64,000 nucleotides of DNA from Actinacidiphila cocklensis (GTDB lineage Bacteria > Actinomycetota > Actinomycetes > Streptomycetales > Streptomycetaceae). The position numbers and the translations under genes were made by a program. The notes beneath the pieces were generated by a model that was given only the letters and a program-made list of their open reading frames with translations, did no database searches and was not told where the DNA came from. Position 1 is the stretch's first letter. Every line of letters starts with the position of its first letter. The stretch lies in contig NZ_CAJSLV010000042.1 of the NCBI RefSeq assembly GCF_907177275.1, positions 62,001 to 126,000 of the forward strand, written 5' to 3'. Below, piece by piece: positions 9,311-18,522 of the stretch.

Positions 9311-9518
9311 GCAGCGGGTCCTCCCAGACCTGGCATGGGCGCTCCGCGAGCACCTCGCCGGCATGCCCGCCTTCACCGCGCTCGCCGGCATCCCGATCGC
9401 CAACGCCACCGGAGCGCTGCTCGACCTCTCGCTCGACGGCCGGCTGGCCGACCTGCGCAAACGGGTACCTGCCGCAATACGGACACTCACCGACTCGCGA
9501 CGCTGCCGCTTCGCTTGA
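9308..9518 (+). pseudogene. Coding fragment joined to the amidase 5' end
   Basis: The plus strand reads PDLAWALREHLAGMPAFTAL then GALLDLSLDGRLADLRK with clear high-GC codon bias up to about 9465 and a stop at 9518. It looks like the C-terminal part of a helical protein whose front end is lost exactly where the amidase on the other strand loses its own. Family not recognised. Confidence 0.35.
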
Positions 9519-9571
9519 CCGTCCCCACCGCAGGGGTGGAAGTTCACCTGTGTCCGCGAGAATGATCGACC

Positions 9572-11113
9572 ATGACCAACCTCAGTCGCCGCATCTTCAT
9601 ATTAGGCGGGCTCTCCACCGCCGGCACCGTCGGGCTCCAACTCGGGGCGCTGGCCCAGTCGTCGGCCGCGGCCTCCGCTCCCTTCCCCTTCACGCTCGGC
9701 GTCGCCTCCGGGGAACCGGACGACAGCAGCGTGGTGCTCTGGACGCGTCTGGCTCCCACACCGACCAACGCGGACGGTCAGGGCGGCATGCCCAACGCCG
9801 ACGTCGCCGTCGACTGGCAGGTGTCGGCCGACCAGAGCTTCGCCACGCTCGTCAGCTCCGGTACGTTCACCGCCCGCTACGCCCAGGCCCACTCGGTGCA
9901 CGTGCTGGCCGGTGGACTCGCCCCGGACTCGGAGTACTACTACCGGTTCCGGGCCCAGGGGTACATATCCCCGGTGGGCCGGACCCGCACCGCGCCGGCG
10001 CCGGCCACGGTCGGGCGTGACTTCACGATGGCCTTCGCCTCGTGCGCCCACTACGAGCAGGGCTACTACACCGCCTACCGCCGCATGGCCGACGACCGCC
10101 CCGACCTGATCCTGCACCTGGGCGACTACATCTACGAGGGCGGCGCCACCTCCGGCGCCCTGCGGCAGCACCTCGGCAGCGAGATCGTGTCGCTGGCCGA
10201 CTACCGCCGCCGATACGCGCTTTACCACAGCGACCCGGACCTGCAGGCCGCGCACGCGATCGCGCCGTGGCTGGTGGTGCCGGACGACCACGAGGTGGAG
10301 AACAACTACGCCAACATGGTCCGGGCCGACAACAGCCCTGTGCTGACGGCGGCCCAGTGGACCGCGCGACGCACCGCCGCGTACCAGGCCTACTTCGAGA
10401 ACATGCCGCTGCGGGCTGCCGCGACGCCCTCCGGCAACAGCATCCAGCTCTACCGCCGGGTCCGCTGGGGCACCCTCGCCACGTTCCACATGCTCGACAC
10501 CCGCCAGTTCCGCGACGACCAGGCCTGCGGCGACGGGACGAAGGTCTGCGCCGACGCCGATCTGGCCGGCCGTACGATCACCGGCGCGGGCCAGGAGGCA
10601 TGGCTGCTCGACGGACTCGGCCAGCACCTGAGCACCTGGGACCTCATCGGCCAGCAGGTCTTCTTCGCCCGCAACGTGAACTCGTCGGGCGCGATGAACA
10701 TGGACGCCTGGGACGGGTACCGGGCCAGCCGGGCGCGGATCCAGCAGGGCATCATCGACCGGGCCGTACGCAACCCGGTCGTCCTCACCGGTGATGTGCA
10801 CGCTTCGTGGGGCAACGACCTCAAGGCCGACTACGCCGATCCGTCGTCGGCGACGATCGGCTCCGAGCTCGTCTGCACCTCCATCACCAGCGGCGGCAAC
10901 GGAAGCACCACCACGACGATCCCCAACGGATCGCTCAACCCGCATCTGCGCTTCTACTCCAATCTGCGCGGGTACGTCCGCACGCACGTCACGCCGTCGC
11001 AGCTCACAGCCGACTTCCGGTCGGTGGCGACGGTGACCGAGCACGGCGCGGCGGCGACCACCGCCCGGACCTTTGTCATCCACGACGGACAGCCGGGGTT
11101 GGCCGATGCGTAA
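9572..11113 (+). CDS. phoD: PhoD-like alkaline phosphatase, secreted
   Basis: 513 residues. A twin-arginine-type signal (SRRIFILGGLSTAG) marks it for export. An N-terminal PhoD Ig-like domain (ASGEPDDSSVVLWTRL) is followed by the PhoD phosphodiesterase/monoesterase core with metal-binding motifs LHLGDYIYEGG, PDDHEVENNY and VLTGDVHASW. It should release phosphate outside the cell from phosphoesters, using Ca and Fe. The stop overlaps the start of the next gene (ATGCGTAA), so the two are translationally coupled. No PHO box was recognised upstream, where only about 60 bp separate it from the amidase fragments. Confidence 0.85.
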   Translation: MTNLSRRIFILGGLSTAGTVGLQLGALAQSSAAASAPFPFTLGVASGEPDDSSVVLWTRLAPTPTNADGQGGMPNADVAVDWQVSADQSFATLVSSGTFTARYAQAHSVHVLAGGLAPDSEYYYRFRAQGYISPVGRTRTAPAPATVGRDFTMAFASCAHYEQGYYTAYRRMADDRPDLILHLGDYIYEGGATSGALRQHLGSEIVSLADYRRRYALYHSDPDLQAAHAIAPWLVVPDDHEVENNYANMVRADNSPVLTAAQWTARRTAAYQAYFENMPLRAAATPSGNSIQLYRRVRWGTLATFHMLDTRQFRDDQACGDGTKVCADADLAGRTITGAGQEAWLLDGLGQHLSTWDLIGQQVFFARNVNSSGAMNMDAWDGYRASRARIQQGIIDRAVRNPVVLTGDVHASWGNDLKADYADPSSATIGSELVCTSITSGGNGSTTTTIPNGSLNPHLRFYSNLRGYVRTHVTPSQLTADFRSVATVTEHGAAATTARTFVIHDGQPGLADA

Positions 11114-12371
11114 GCTCTCAGTACTCGGCGCGACCGTCGCCGGCTTCGCCGCGGTTCTCGCCATGATCGCCCCGGCCTCGGCGGCGGGGCCCTCGTCCTG
11201 GGTGACCGCGAACAGCACCGCAACCGGTGACCAGGACTCCGCCTCGATCGCGGCCAACCGCCTCGGCGACGTCGCGGTGGTCTGGGAGGACGACCGCGAC
11301 ACGACCGACCCGGGCGACAACGCGCACAGCGACGTATGGGTGCGGATGTTCCGCAACGGCGCCTCGGCCTACGAGACGAAGCTCTCGGCCGGCGGGACCG
11401 CGGGCACAGCCTGGCGGCACCTCCAGCCCGACGTGGGACTCGACGACCGGGGCAACGCCGTCGTCGTGTGGGCGGAGGACCCGGACGGCAACGGGTACTA
11501 CAACATCACCTACCGTGTGCTCTCCCCCACCGGTGCGGTCCTCGGCTCCGGTCAGGCCAACGCGAGCGCCGACGGCCAGCAGATCCATCCGCGCGTCGCG
11601 GTCGATCCGGACGGCGCGCCCAACAGCACCACCGCGGTCGCGTTCTCCGTGGTGTGGGAGGACGTCCAGGGCACCGCGGCGGCGACGGTGAAGGCAGCCG
11701 GGTTCACCGGGACGACCACGAAGGCCTACGAGGTGACGGTCAACGCGGCCGGCGGCGCGCACCACAACCCCGACGTCGCGACCTCCGCCTCGGGCGACGC
11801 CGTCGTCGTCTGGGACGAGGACACCGACAACAACGGCTTCTACCAGATCGGTCTGGTGAAGCTGGCCAAGGCGAACGGGGCCGTCACCCTCACCCGCCGC
11901 AGCGCCAACAGCCTCGGCAGCGGACAGCAGCAGCAACGCCCGTCCGTGGCCGCCGACTTCAACGGCGACTTCGCCGTGGCATGGGAGTCCGATCACACCG
12001 GCACCCGTGGCGTCTGGGCCCGGTCGTTCACCGCGACCGGCACCGCCGGCCCGGCCGAGGTCGAGATCTCCAGCGGAGCCGGAGCCGGCAACCCCATCGT
12101 CGGCATCGACGACCAGCGCGACGCCGTGGTCGGTTGGAGCGTCGCCGGCACCGATCCGGCGGTCTGGGCCAGGGGCCTCAACCCCGACGGCACCTTCACC
12201 GGCCGGCTGCCGGCCCAGTCCGTCAGCCAGGTCACGACCGGTCGGCAGGAGCAGGTCGCGGTGGCTTCCTCCCCGTTCGGCACGCTCGCGATGTCGTACA
12301 CCGATGACAACGACGGCAACACCTTCGACCAGGTTCTGATGAGTCTGGGGGCGACCAACTCGGACTGGTGA
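11106..12371 (+). CDS. Secreted repeat protein of unknown function, coupled to phoD
   Basis: 421 residues. The ATG lies within the last codons of phoD (8-bp overlap). A Sec signal peptide (LGATVAGFAAVLAMIAPASA) precedes about five repeats with the core GDxxVVWExDxD (for example NRLGDVAVVWEDDRD, GNAVVVWAEDPDGNG, GDAVVVWDEDTDNNG), which suggests a beta-propeller or beta-solenoid with acidic, possibly calcium-binding turns. Coupling to phoD implies joint export and perhaps a role in surface or extracellular phosphate metabolism (inference). No catalytic motif seen. Confidence 0.75.
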   Translation: MRKLSVLGATVAGFAAVLAMIAPASAAGPSSWVTANSTATGDQDSASIAANRLGDVAVVWEDDRDTTDPGDNAHSDVWVRMFRNGASAYETKLSAGGTAGTAWRHLQPDVGLDDRGNAVVVWAEDPDGNGYYNITYRVLSPTGAVLGSGQANASADGQQIHPRVAVDPDGAPNSTTAVAFSVVWEDVQGTAAATVKAAGFTGTTTKAYEVTVNAAGGAHHNPDVATSASGDAVVVWDEDTDNNGFYQIGLVKLAKANGAVTLTRRSANSLGSGQQQQRPSVAADFNGDFAVAWESDHTGTRGVWARSFTATGTAGPAEVEISSGAGAGNPIVGIDDQRDAVVGWSVAGTDPAVWARGLNPDGTFTGRLPAQSVSQVTTGRQEQVAVASSPFGTLAMSYTDDNDGNTFDQVLMSLGATNSDW

Positions 12372-12444
12372 CGACCTTCCGATCCGTGGACGTCCTCCGG
12401 GCCGGCCCCGGGTGGGGAGATCCGACGGGCGGGGTCAACGCGGG

Positions 12445-12472
12445 CTGGGGCGCTGCTGATGCAGCGCCCCAG
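12445..12472. terminator. Bidirectional hairpin terminator
   Basis: CTGGGGCGCTGC (12445-12456) pairs perfectly with GCAGCGCCCCAG (12461-12472) around a TGAT loop. It lies between convergent genes and can serve the phoD pair on one side and the TerD-like gene on the other. No T-run follows, as usual in Streptomyces. Confidence 0.75.
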
Positions 12473-12570
12473 TCGCGGAACGTTGATGGCGAGGAGAGCG
12501 AAGGGACTATCGTCCGAGAGTTGATGAGAAGGAAGTCCGTTCATGGCCTCGCCGCATGGAACGCTAGCAC

Positions 12571-14229
12571 TCACTCCGGGATGAGCGCTCGCAGATTCTG
12601 CGGCGTGATGACCACCGAGTCCGGGTGCAGGCCCTCGGGCCGTTCCATGCCGATGTACGTGACGGGACCTGCCGGCAACGTCGTACCGTCCCACCGTGTA
12701 CTGACCGTGCCTGGCTGCGCGGCCATCAGGTCGGTGAGCCGGCGCACTGTCAGGTACTCCCGCTCGACGACGCTGCGCAGCAGCTCAGCCGCCGTGATCT
12801 TGTGCTCCTCGACCCGGTTGCCCGCGGGCATGCCCCGAAGGTAGAGGTGCAGCCACTTCGCCCGCCACTCGCCGTCCCGCCCGCGTACGAACGCCAGCGG
12901 GAGCGACGCCCGCCCGGGTCCGCGCAGCTCGGACTTCATCCGCACCGTCCGTGCCTCGAACGGCTGCCCCTGCTGCTCCCGGTCGCGCAGCATGAAGCCG
13001 AAGAAGGACTCCTCGACCTCGTCAAAGCCCTCGCCGGAGTAGATGTGCACCTGCGGGACGATGAAGGCGGCGCGCACCGCCGCCAGCCTGAGGTTGATGA
13101 ACTCCGAGGCGCCGTCAGGGGCTTCGGTGATGTCGCCGGAGTGCTCGCCTTCGTACTGCGTGAGTTGTGTGTACGACAGCCAGGCCACTGTCCGGTAGTC
13201 GGCGTCGAGCAGTTGCGCGGACAGGTCGAAGTCGGTCCGCTCCTGGGCCTGTTTCCAATAGACGAAGAACCGCAGCAGGTCGCCGTCGACCGGCGACTGC
13301 GACCCGCGCGGCAGCACGCCGAAGCCGCTCGTGGTCGCCCGGCCGCTCAGTGGCAGCGCCACGTCCAGCATGTCCGGGTCGATCAGCAGCTGTTCGGGCC
13401 GCGGCAGCCGTCGCACGATCTCAGCGTCCAGCGCGTCGGTCACCCGCTCCAGCTCCGGCACCGGCAGGGGTCGGCGGTTGTCGCCGGTGGCCCAGCCGGC
13501 ACCGCGCCGGTTGACGAAGACGCGCGTATCGGACGACGGTCGCCCGCGTCCCAGGAAATGCTCGCGCACCGCCAGCAGCACCCGCCCGGACGCGCCTGCC
13601 ACGGCCTGCGAGGCAGCGGCCACCACGGCGTCCCGCCCGGCCAGAAGTGCCCGCCGTACCGGCCGCCCCACGCGCAGTCCTTCGTCCCCGAGCGGCGTGC
13701 TGCTCCCGGCCAGGGCCAGGTACAGCGCCCGGACTTCCTCCTCCAGCGGGCCGCCCAGATGCAGCACGGTCACCCGGTCGCCGGCCGCGGCCACCAACTG
13801 GCCATGCGCGGCAAGCATCTCCGCGTACGTGTGCTGGTACCGGCCGTAGGCCGGCAGTGGCAGCAGGTCGACCACCCCAGCGCTCAGCTGCTCACGGGTG
13901 GCCGCGCGTGTCGCCTCGTCCGCGAGCGCCCCGGCCACGCAGGACCACCAGAATTCCAGCGTGTCCGGCACATTTGCCGGGAAGTCGACGAAATACGCGT
14001 TGTGCCGCACGTGCGCGCCGGCCAGCTCACGTACCGCGTCGATCGTGCGCACCCCGGCGCAGGTGGCCAGCGGGTCCGGAAGTCCCGCCAGGTACCGGCG
14101 CGCCTCGGCGGACAGCGTGAAGCCGGCCGACAGCAGCGCGGCGTCCAACTGCCGCACCAACGGCCAGGCGTTGCCGATCGGCGTGGAGCCGCCGGACGCG
14201 GGGATGCGCAGGGTATGCCGTACGACCAT
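12571..14229 (-). CDS. Large cytoplasmic TerD-domain protein (MXAN_6230/SCO0854-like)
   Basis: About 552 residues from the ATG at 14227-14229; a GTG 24 bases further upstream is an alternative start, and neither has a strong ribosome binding site. The N-terminal half carries YFVDFPANVPDTLEFWW, typical of the MXAN_6230/SCO0854 family. The C-terminal half has TerD-like strands (DFDLSAQLLDADYRTVAW, SGDITEAPDGASEFINL, FIVPQVHIYSGEGF, FFGFMLRD). TerD proteins are linked to tellurite and stress response and calcium binding; the role of this fusion is not established. It is monocistronic and convergent with the phoD pair. Confidence 0.65.
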   Translation of the reverse strand: MVVRHTLRIPASGGSTPIGNAWPLVRQLDAALLSAGFTLSAEARRYLAGLPDPLATCAGVRTIDAVRELAGAHVRHNAYFVDFPANVPDTLEFWWSCVAGALADEATRAATREQLSAGVVDLLPLPAYGRYQHTYAEMLAAHGQLVAAAGDRVTVLHLGGPLEEEVRALYLALAGSSTPLGDEGLRVGRPVRRALLAGRDAVVAAASQAVAGASGRVLLAVREHFLGRGRPSSDTRVFVNRRGAGWATGDNRRPLPVPELERVTDALDAEIVRRLPRPEQLLIDPDMLDVALPLSGRATTSGFGVLPRGSQSPVDGDLLRFFVYWKQAQERTDFDLSAQLLDADYRTVAWLSYTQLTQYEGEHSGDITEAPDGASEFINLRLAAVRAAFIVPQVHIYSGEGFDEVEESFFGFMLRDREQQGQPFEARTVRMKSELRGPGRASLPLAFVRGRDGEWRAKWLHLYLRGMPAGNRVEEHKITAAELLRSVVEREYLTVRRLTDLMAAQPGTVSTRWDGTTLPAGPVTYIGMERPEGLHPDSVVITPQNLRALIPE

Positions 14230-14507
14230 GCGTTCGAGATCCTGGATCACCCGGTCATGCTCGCAGCAGCAACACCACGGCGCACTCGGATTCACGGGCC
14301 GGCATCGTGGCACGGCCGGTCGGCAGGGCCGGCACCGGGCACGGCCCGCGATCCTTGCCACCCCGTCACCGGTTCAGACGAGGCAGCAGCGCGGGCGCCG
14401 ACGCAGCCGCTCCGGTTCCATGAAGCAACAGCCGCGGGCAGCGACCCGCAGACCGCCCCGCGGAGAACTACTGCTCGTAGGAGCCGCGGACCCGTAGGGC
14501 GGGTCGA

Positions 14508-15204
14508 TCACGGCTGCGCCTCGCACGCCTTGTTGATGGCCGCTCGGCGCTGGAGCCAGGTGGGATCCTCTGCCGTTGCGGTGTAAACCGTTGCCAGATC
14601 GTCCGAGTTCCAGGTGCGGGTTCCGTCGGTGAGGACGAGGTGCTCTTCCAGGTCGCCGCCGTCGGGGACTTCGGACGTAGCGTCGAGGAACTCCCGGACC
14701 GCCGACGCTGCGGCCGTGGACGCGTCGGTGTCATGCGCAGCGCGGGTCTCCTCGGGGTCGGACCGCACGGACACGAGGATGAGCTCGCCGCCGCCGCTCG
14801 CGAGGACGAGCTCGCCTGTCGCCGTGGCAGCCAGCGCGGCCACATGCCAGACCGCGGTAGTCCGCGGCAGGGGGAACAGCGTCCGCCGCGGAGAGCCCGG
14901 CAGGAGTCCACTGCACCACGCCGTACTCGCCACCTGCCACCAGCAGCCGCGGCTCGTCGGGATGCCAGGCCAGTGCGGGCGTCCGCTCGATCCGCTCCCA
15001 CCCGACCGCGTCACCGTAGCCATCCGACTCGGCACCGACACAGCCGAGCTCGCGCAACTGTCCCGCCTGGCAACTCCACACATGAACCGCCGGACGCTCC
15101 CCGCCCAGGCCCGCCACCAGAGGTAGACGAGGGTGGCACACCAAACGCTCGACACGGCGCCCGCTACTGACGCGCGCACGCGCCATGTCCTCAAGATCAG
15201 TCAC
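14508..15204 (-). pseudogene. WD40-like repeat protein, truncated and frameshifted
   Basis: A GTG at about 15202-15204 opens VTDLEDMARARVSSGRRVER and LVCHPRLPLVAGLGGERPAV, the conserved front of large Streptomyces WD40-like proteins, followed by propeller blades (TPALAWHPDEPRLLVAGG). Near 14865 the frame breaks after PPAADYRGLA; the next frame resumes with HVAALAATATGELVLASGGG and a C-terminal segment ending KACEAQP. One base change rejoins them. The total is only about 230 residues against several hundred in relatives, so blades are also missing. Confidence 0.55.
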
Positions 15205-15419
15205 GCCGACACCGTAACCACGGGCACTGACACACAAGCCGACGGGCGTGGCCACGGGGAAGCCGCAGTCCACCTCGGATGGTGCGATCAGGAGGTTGTG
15301 GGCAAGGCCGCGTTCGCTGCCCTCAGCGGGGCGCGGTGGCCCCGCCACCGGCCGGGGCGGGGCGCCGTGCGACGGTCGGGGGCTTGGCCGCAGCGTAGTC
15401 GCCGCGGTCCCGCGGCAGG

Positions 15420-17480
15420 TCAGGCCGGCTGAACGGTCCACAGCAGGTTGGGGCTGTCCTGCCACGGCCACTGCTTGCACACCGAACCCGACGCGACCGA
15501 CCCCCCGCCGTCCAGGACGAGTCCGGTGGCGCGGTTGGCGATCGAGTACCGGCCCGTGCCGCGGTCGGTGATCACCCACTGCTGGTCGGTGCCGCCGTTC
15601 CAGGCCGACTGGCGGGCCGGGTCGCCCGCGGTGGTCGTGCCCCAGCCGTCGGCCGCCAAGCCGTTGGTGCGGTTGACCAGGCGGTAGTAGCCGGTGCCCA
15701 GGTCGATCACCTGCCACTGGAGGTTGGTGCTGTCGACGGGCGTCCACTGTTTGATGGCCGAGCCGGAGGCGACGTTGCCGCCGCTGTCGAGGGCGAGGCC
15801 GTCGGTGACATTGACCAGCCGGAAGTACGTGGCCGGGTTGAACGCCACCTTCAGCGAGACGATCGCGTCGTTGTTGCCGGTCTGCCGCAGGTCGGCGGCG
15901 TCGGCGGTGAACACCCAGGCCGTACCGGTGAAGTTGTCGCCGGAGTAGCCGATGACGCGGAAGCCGTCGGGGACCCGGAGGGAGGAGATCTGGGCGGGAC
16001 CCACGCCCGCGGCCGTCAGTTGGGCGCCGGCGTAGTTCCCCAGGGCCAGGACGGCGTTGCCGCCCGCGTAGCCGGTGTCCTGGAAGACGGTCGCGCCGGA
16101 GGCGCCGGCCGCACTGCTCGCGGGCACACCGGTGACCGCGACGCACACCACGGAGTCGCTGCCGTTGGGCGCAGCGGCCGGCACGGTGACGTTGATCTGG
16201 CCGCTGCTGACGGTGTACGGCAGCGAGGCCGACGGGTTGTTCATCAGGTAGACCCGGCTGATGGTGTTGGTGAGGGCCGGGATCTGGAGTCGGCCGTTCG
16301 CGGGCCAGCTGAAGACGTGGGCGAACAGCGTGCCGTCCTTCTTCGTGGCCCGGCCCCAGGAGGGGTCGGTCGTATAGGGGCTGGCGGTCGTACCGTGGAC
16401 GCTGTCGCCGTAGGTCGACATCCACGAGGCGAGGCCCTGCAGGATCGTCACGGAGCCGGGGGTGACCGTGCCGTCGCCCTTGGGGCCGATGTTGAGCAGG
16501 TAGTTGCCGTCCCGGGAGACGACGGTGACCAGCTCGCGGACGATGTCCGTCACGGACCGGTAGGAGTTCTCCGAGCCGGAGTTGTAGCCCCAGGCGCCGT
16601 TCATGGTGGCGCAGGTCTCCCAGGGCCGGGACAGCGGTGCCCCGGGCACGGTCTGCTCCGGGCACATGAAGTCTCCGAGGCCGAGGTTGCGCTTGACGCG
16701 CTCGTTCACGATGAGGCCAGGCTTGCGGGCGATCAGCCAGCTGTAGAGGTCGGCTCCGTCGGACTTGAGCCACCAGTCGTTCAGGGTGGGGCTGGCCGGC
16801 TCGCCGAACCAGTCGCCGTCGAACCACAGGACCGCCGGGTCGTAGCGGTCCAGCAGCTCCTGGAGCTGGGCCTTCATGTCGGCGATGTAGCTGGTGCGAT
16901 CGGCCAGCGAGGACATGGTGGTCAGGCCGCCCCGGTCGGTCTGGGAGGGGTGGTTCCAGTCCAGGATGGAGTAGTAGAGCCCGAATCTGACGCCTCGCGC
17001 CTCGCACTCGGTCTTGAGCGACGCCAGCAGGTCGCCCTGGTAGGCGGTGTAGTCGTGCAGGTTGTACGCCTTGCCTGTGGTGTCCGTGAAGCCGGGGACG
17101 CCTGAGTCCCACATGGCGAAGCCCTCGTGGTGCTTGGCGGTGATCACGAGGTATTTCATGCCGGCGTTCGCGGCCAGGCTCGCGATGGTGGCGGCGTTGA
17201 AAGAGGCCGGGTTGAAGTGGGAGGACACCTGGCTCTGGTAGTTCGCCTTCGTCCAGCTCTCGTTGGTGAAGGCCCACTCGCCGTGGCCGAGGTAGGAGTA
17301 GGACCCGAAATGGATGAACATGCCGAACCGGGCCTGGTACCACCAGTTCATCTTCTCGGGGACGGTGTACGCCTGGGCCGGCGCGGCCCGCAGGATCTGC
17401 GGGAGCCCGAAGGCCACGGTGCCGCCGGCCAGTGCGGCGGCTTTGATGAGGGACCTTCGGCTCATGGGGAGTGAGGACAC
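15420..17480 (-). CDS. Secreted GH29 alpha-L-fucosidase with crystallin-like and RICIN domains
   Basis: 686 residues. The GTG at 17478-17480 has AGGAG seven bases upstream and gives a Tat signal (SRRSLIKAAALAGG). The GH29 core spans about residues 35-430: WWYQARFGMFIHFGSYSY, YLVITAKHHEGFAMW, and AVLWFDGDWFG with the likely nucleophile Asp. Next comes a domain like beta/gamma-crystallin (TVFQDTGYAGGNAVLALGNY) and then two to three RICIN-type lectin units (LVNRTNGLAADGWG, IANRATGLVLDGGG, QQW motifs). It should cleave fucose from extracellular glycans, with the RICIN part binding the substrate. It stands alone in its orientation. Confidence 0.88.
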   Translation of the reverse strand: MSSLPMSRRSLIKAAALAGGTVAFGLPQILRAAPAQAYTVPEKMNWWYQARFGMFIHFGSYSYLGHGEWAFTNESWTKANYQSQVSSHFNPASFNAATIASLAANAGMKYLVITAKHHEGFAMWDSGVPGFTDTTGKAYNLHDYTAYQGDLLASLKTECEARGVRFGLYYSILDWNHPSQTDRGGLTTMSSLADRTSYIADMKAQLQELLDRYDPAVLWFDGDWFGEPASPTLNDWWLKSDGADLYSWLIARKPGLIVNERVKRNLGLGDFMCPEQTVPGAPLSRPWETCATMNGAWGYNSGSENSYRSVTDIVRELVTVVSRDGNYLLNIGPKGDGTVTPGSVTILQGLASWMSTYGDSVHGTTASPYTTDPSWGRATKKDGTLFAHVFSWPANGRLQIPALTNTISRVYLMNNPSASLPYTVSSGQINVTVPAAAPNGSDSVVCVAVTGVPASSAAGASGATVFQDTGYAGGNAVLALGNYAGAQLTAAGVGPAQISSLRVPDGFRVIGYSGDNFTGTAWVFTADAADLRQTGNNDAIVSLKVAFNPATYFRLVNVTDGLALDSGGNVASGSAIKQWTPVDSTNLQWQVIDLGTGYYRLVNRTNGLAADGWGTTTAGDPARQSAWNGGTDQQWVITDRGTGRYSIANRATGLVLDGGGSVASGSVCKQWPWQDSPNLLWTVQPA

Positions 17481-17939
17481 GGGGCGACTCCTGCGATGGG
17501 GGGGTGGAGTAGCGCGGGGTCTTACATCGGATGAATGTATAGAGGAGAGCGCGGGAGGTGTCCAGAGGTACGGCAGATTCTGCGACGTATGCGACCTGCT
17601 CACGACTCGGGAGCCGATGTTCAGCTTCGTCAGAGATCGGGTCTCTGCTCGTCTCGACCTGCCGGTCAGCGCGGCTCCAGACAGAGGGTGGCGGTGCGGA
17701 GCCGGTCGGTCAGGACGTCGTCGACGATGCCGGTGAACCGCCCGCGCCTTCGTACTCAGCCCGCCGCGGGAGCGCACGCGTCGTTCGACCCGGCCAGCCG
17801 CAACGACTTCCGCCGCTGCTGCCGGGTGCGCGGCCGCGAGCAGCCGGTGCAGGCGCTCCCACAGCCGTGCCCCAATCCCCTGGCCACCGGCCGCCTGCCG
17901 TGAGATCGTCCGCAGGTGACCGACGCTGCTGGTGGGGCA
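17481..17939. other. Intergenic stretch upstream of fucosidase and YrdB-like gene
   Basis: About 460 bases between divergent genes. An AT-richer stretch at 17520-17645 is the likely fucosidase promoter region. Minus-strand DNA at about 17760-17880 reads a helical stretch (GIGARLWERLHRLL) that could be a transposase scrap, but the match is too short to claim. No hairpin of note. Confidence 0.35.
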
Positions 17940-18311
17940 ATGGCCTCGATACGACCGGACGACCGCGCTGCGTCCGCCCTGCGCTTCGCGACCGAACTCG
18001 TCGCGTGGGTGGCCACCCCCTGGGCGCTGGCCGGCCATTCGTGGTTGCTCGCCGCCCTGTCCGTGGTGGCCCTGATCGGCCTTCCCACGTTGTTCTCCAC
18101 GCCGGGAGACAAGGCCAACGTGATCATCGCGGTGCCGGGCTGGGCCACGATCCTGCTGGTGCTGCTCCAGCTTGCCGCGGCCGTGGTCTCCTCGTGGCTG
18201 GCCTGGCCCCCCGGGGCGGCTGTCCCTGCGACCCTGCTGGCCGGCGCCACCCTCGTCACAGAGCGTCAGCGCTGGCAGTGGTTGGTTTCCAGGAACCGAC
18301 TCGCCGGCTGA
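17940..18311 (+). CDS. YrdB-family (DUF2568) membrane protein
   Basis: About 123 residues. The ATG at 17940 follows GGTGGGG; a GTG at 17916 is also in frame. Four hydrophobic helices fill most of the protein: FATELVAWVATPWALAG, LLAALSVVALIGLPTLF, VIIAVPGWATILLVLLQL and WLAWPPGAAVPATLLAG. The helix spacing and FxTPGDK loop agree with YrdB/DUF2568 inner-membrane proteins of unknown function. No operon partner. Confidence 0.65.
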   Translation: MASIRPDDRAASALRFATELVAWVATPWALAGHSWLLAALSVVALIGLPTLFSTPGDKANVIIAVPGWATILLVLLQLAAAVVSSWLAWPPGAAVPATLLAGATLVTERQRWQWLVSRNRLAG

Positions 18312-18522
18312 AGCGCTCACCCGCCAACGGAGCCGGGCAACAGGCGCTTCGAAGTCGACACCCCCGTTCGGCCTGCGGCAACGCAGGTCCTGGCGGGGTG
18401 CGGCCGGGTGTGGACGGATGCGTCCGTGGCCGTATGTGGCCAGGTGATCGGCCTTCCGGCTCCGTGTGGGCGGTGGCGATGCTGCTTGTCGTCAGCAGAC
18501 CCACCGATCAACGGAGTTGTCG

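Noticed and set aside
9602..11356. 584-codon antisense frame opposite phoD
   Set aside because: Shadow frame typical of high-GC genes; Val/Gly/Arg/Ala-rich and without motifs, while the plus strand has full PhoD motifs.
12625..14586. 653-codon frame opposite the TerD-like gene
   Set aside because: Low-complexity Arg/Gln/Gly/Pro translation; the opposite strand has conserved TerD-like strands.
17756..17903. Possible transposase scrap on the minus strand
   Set aside because: A helical stretch of about 30 residues is compatible with IS5-type proteins but not specific.
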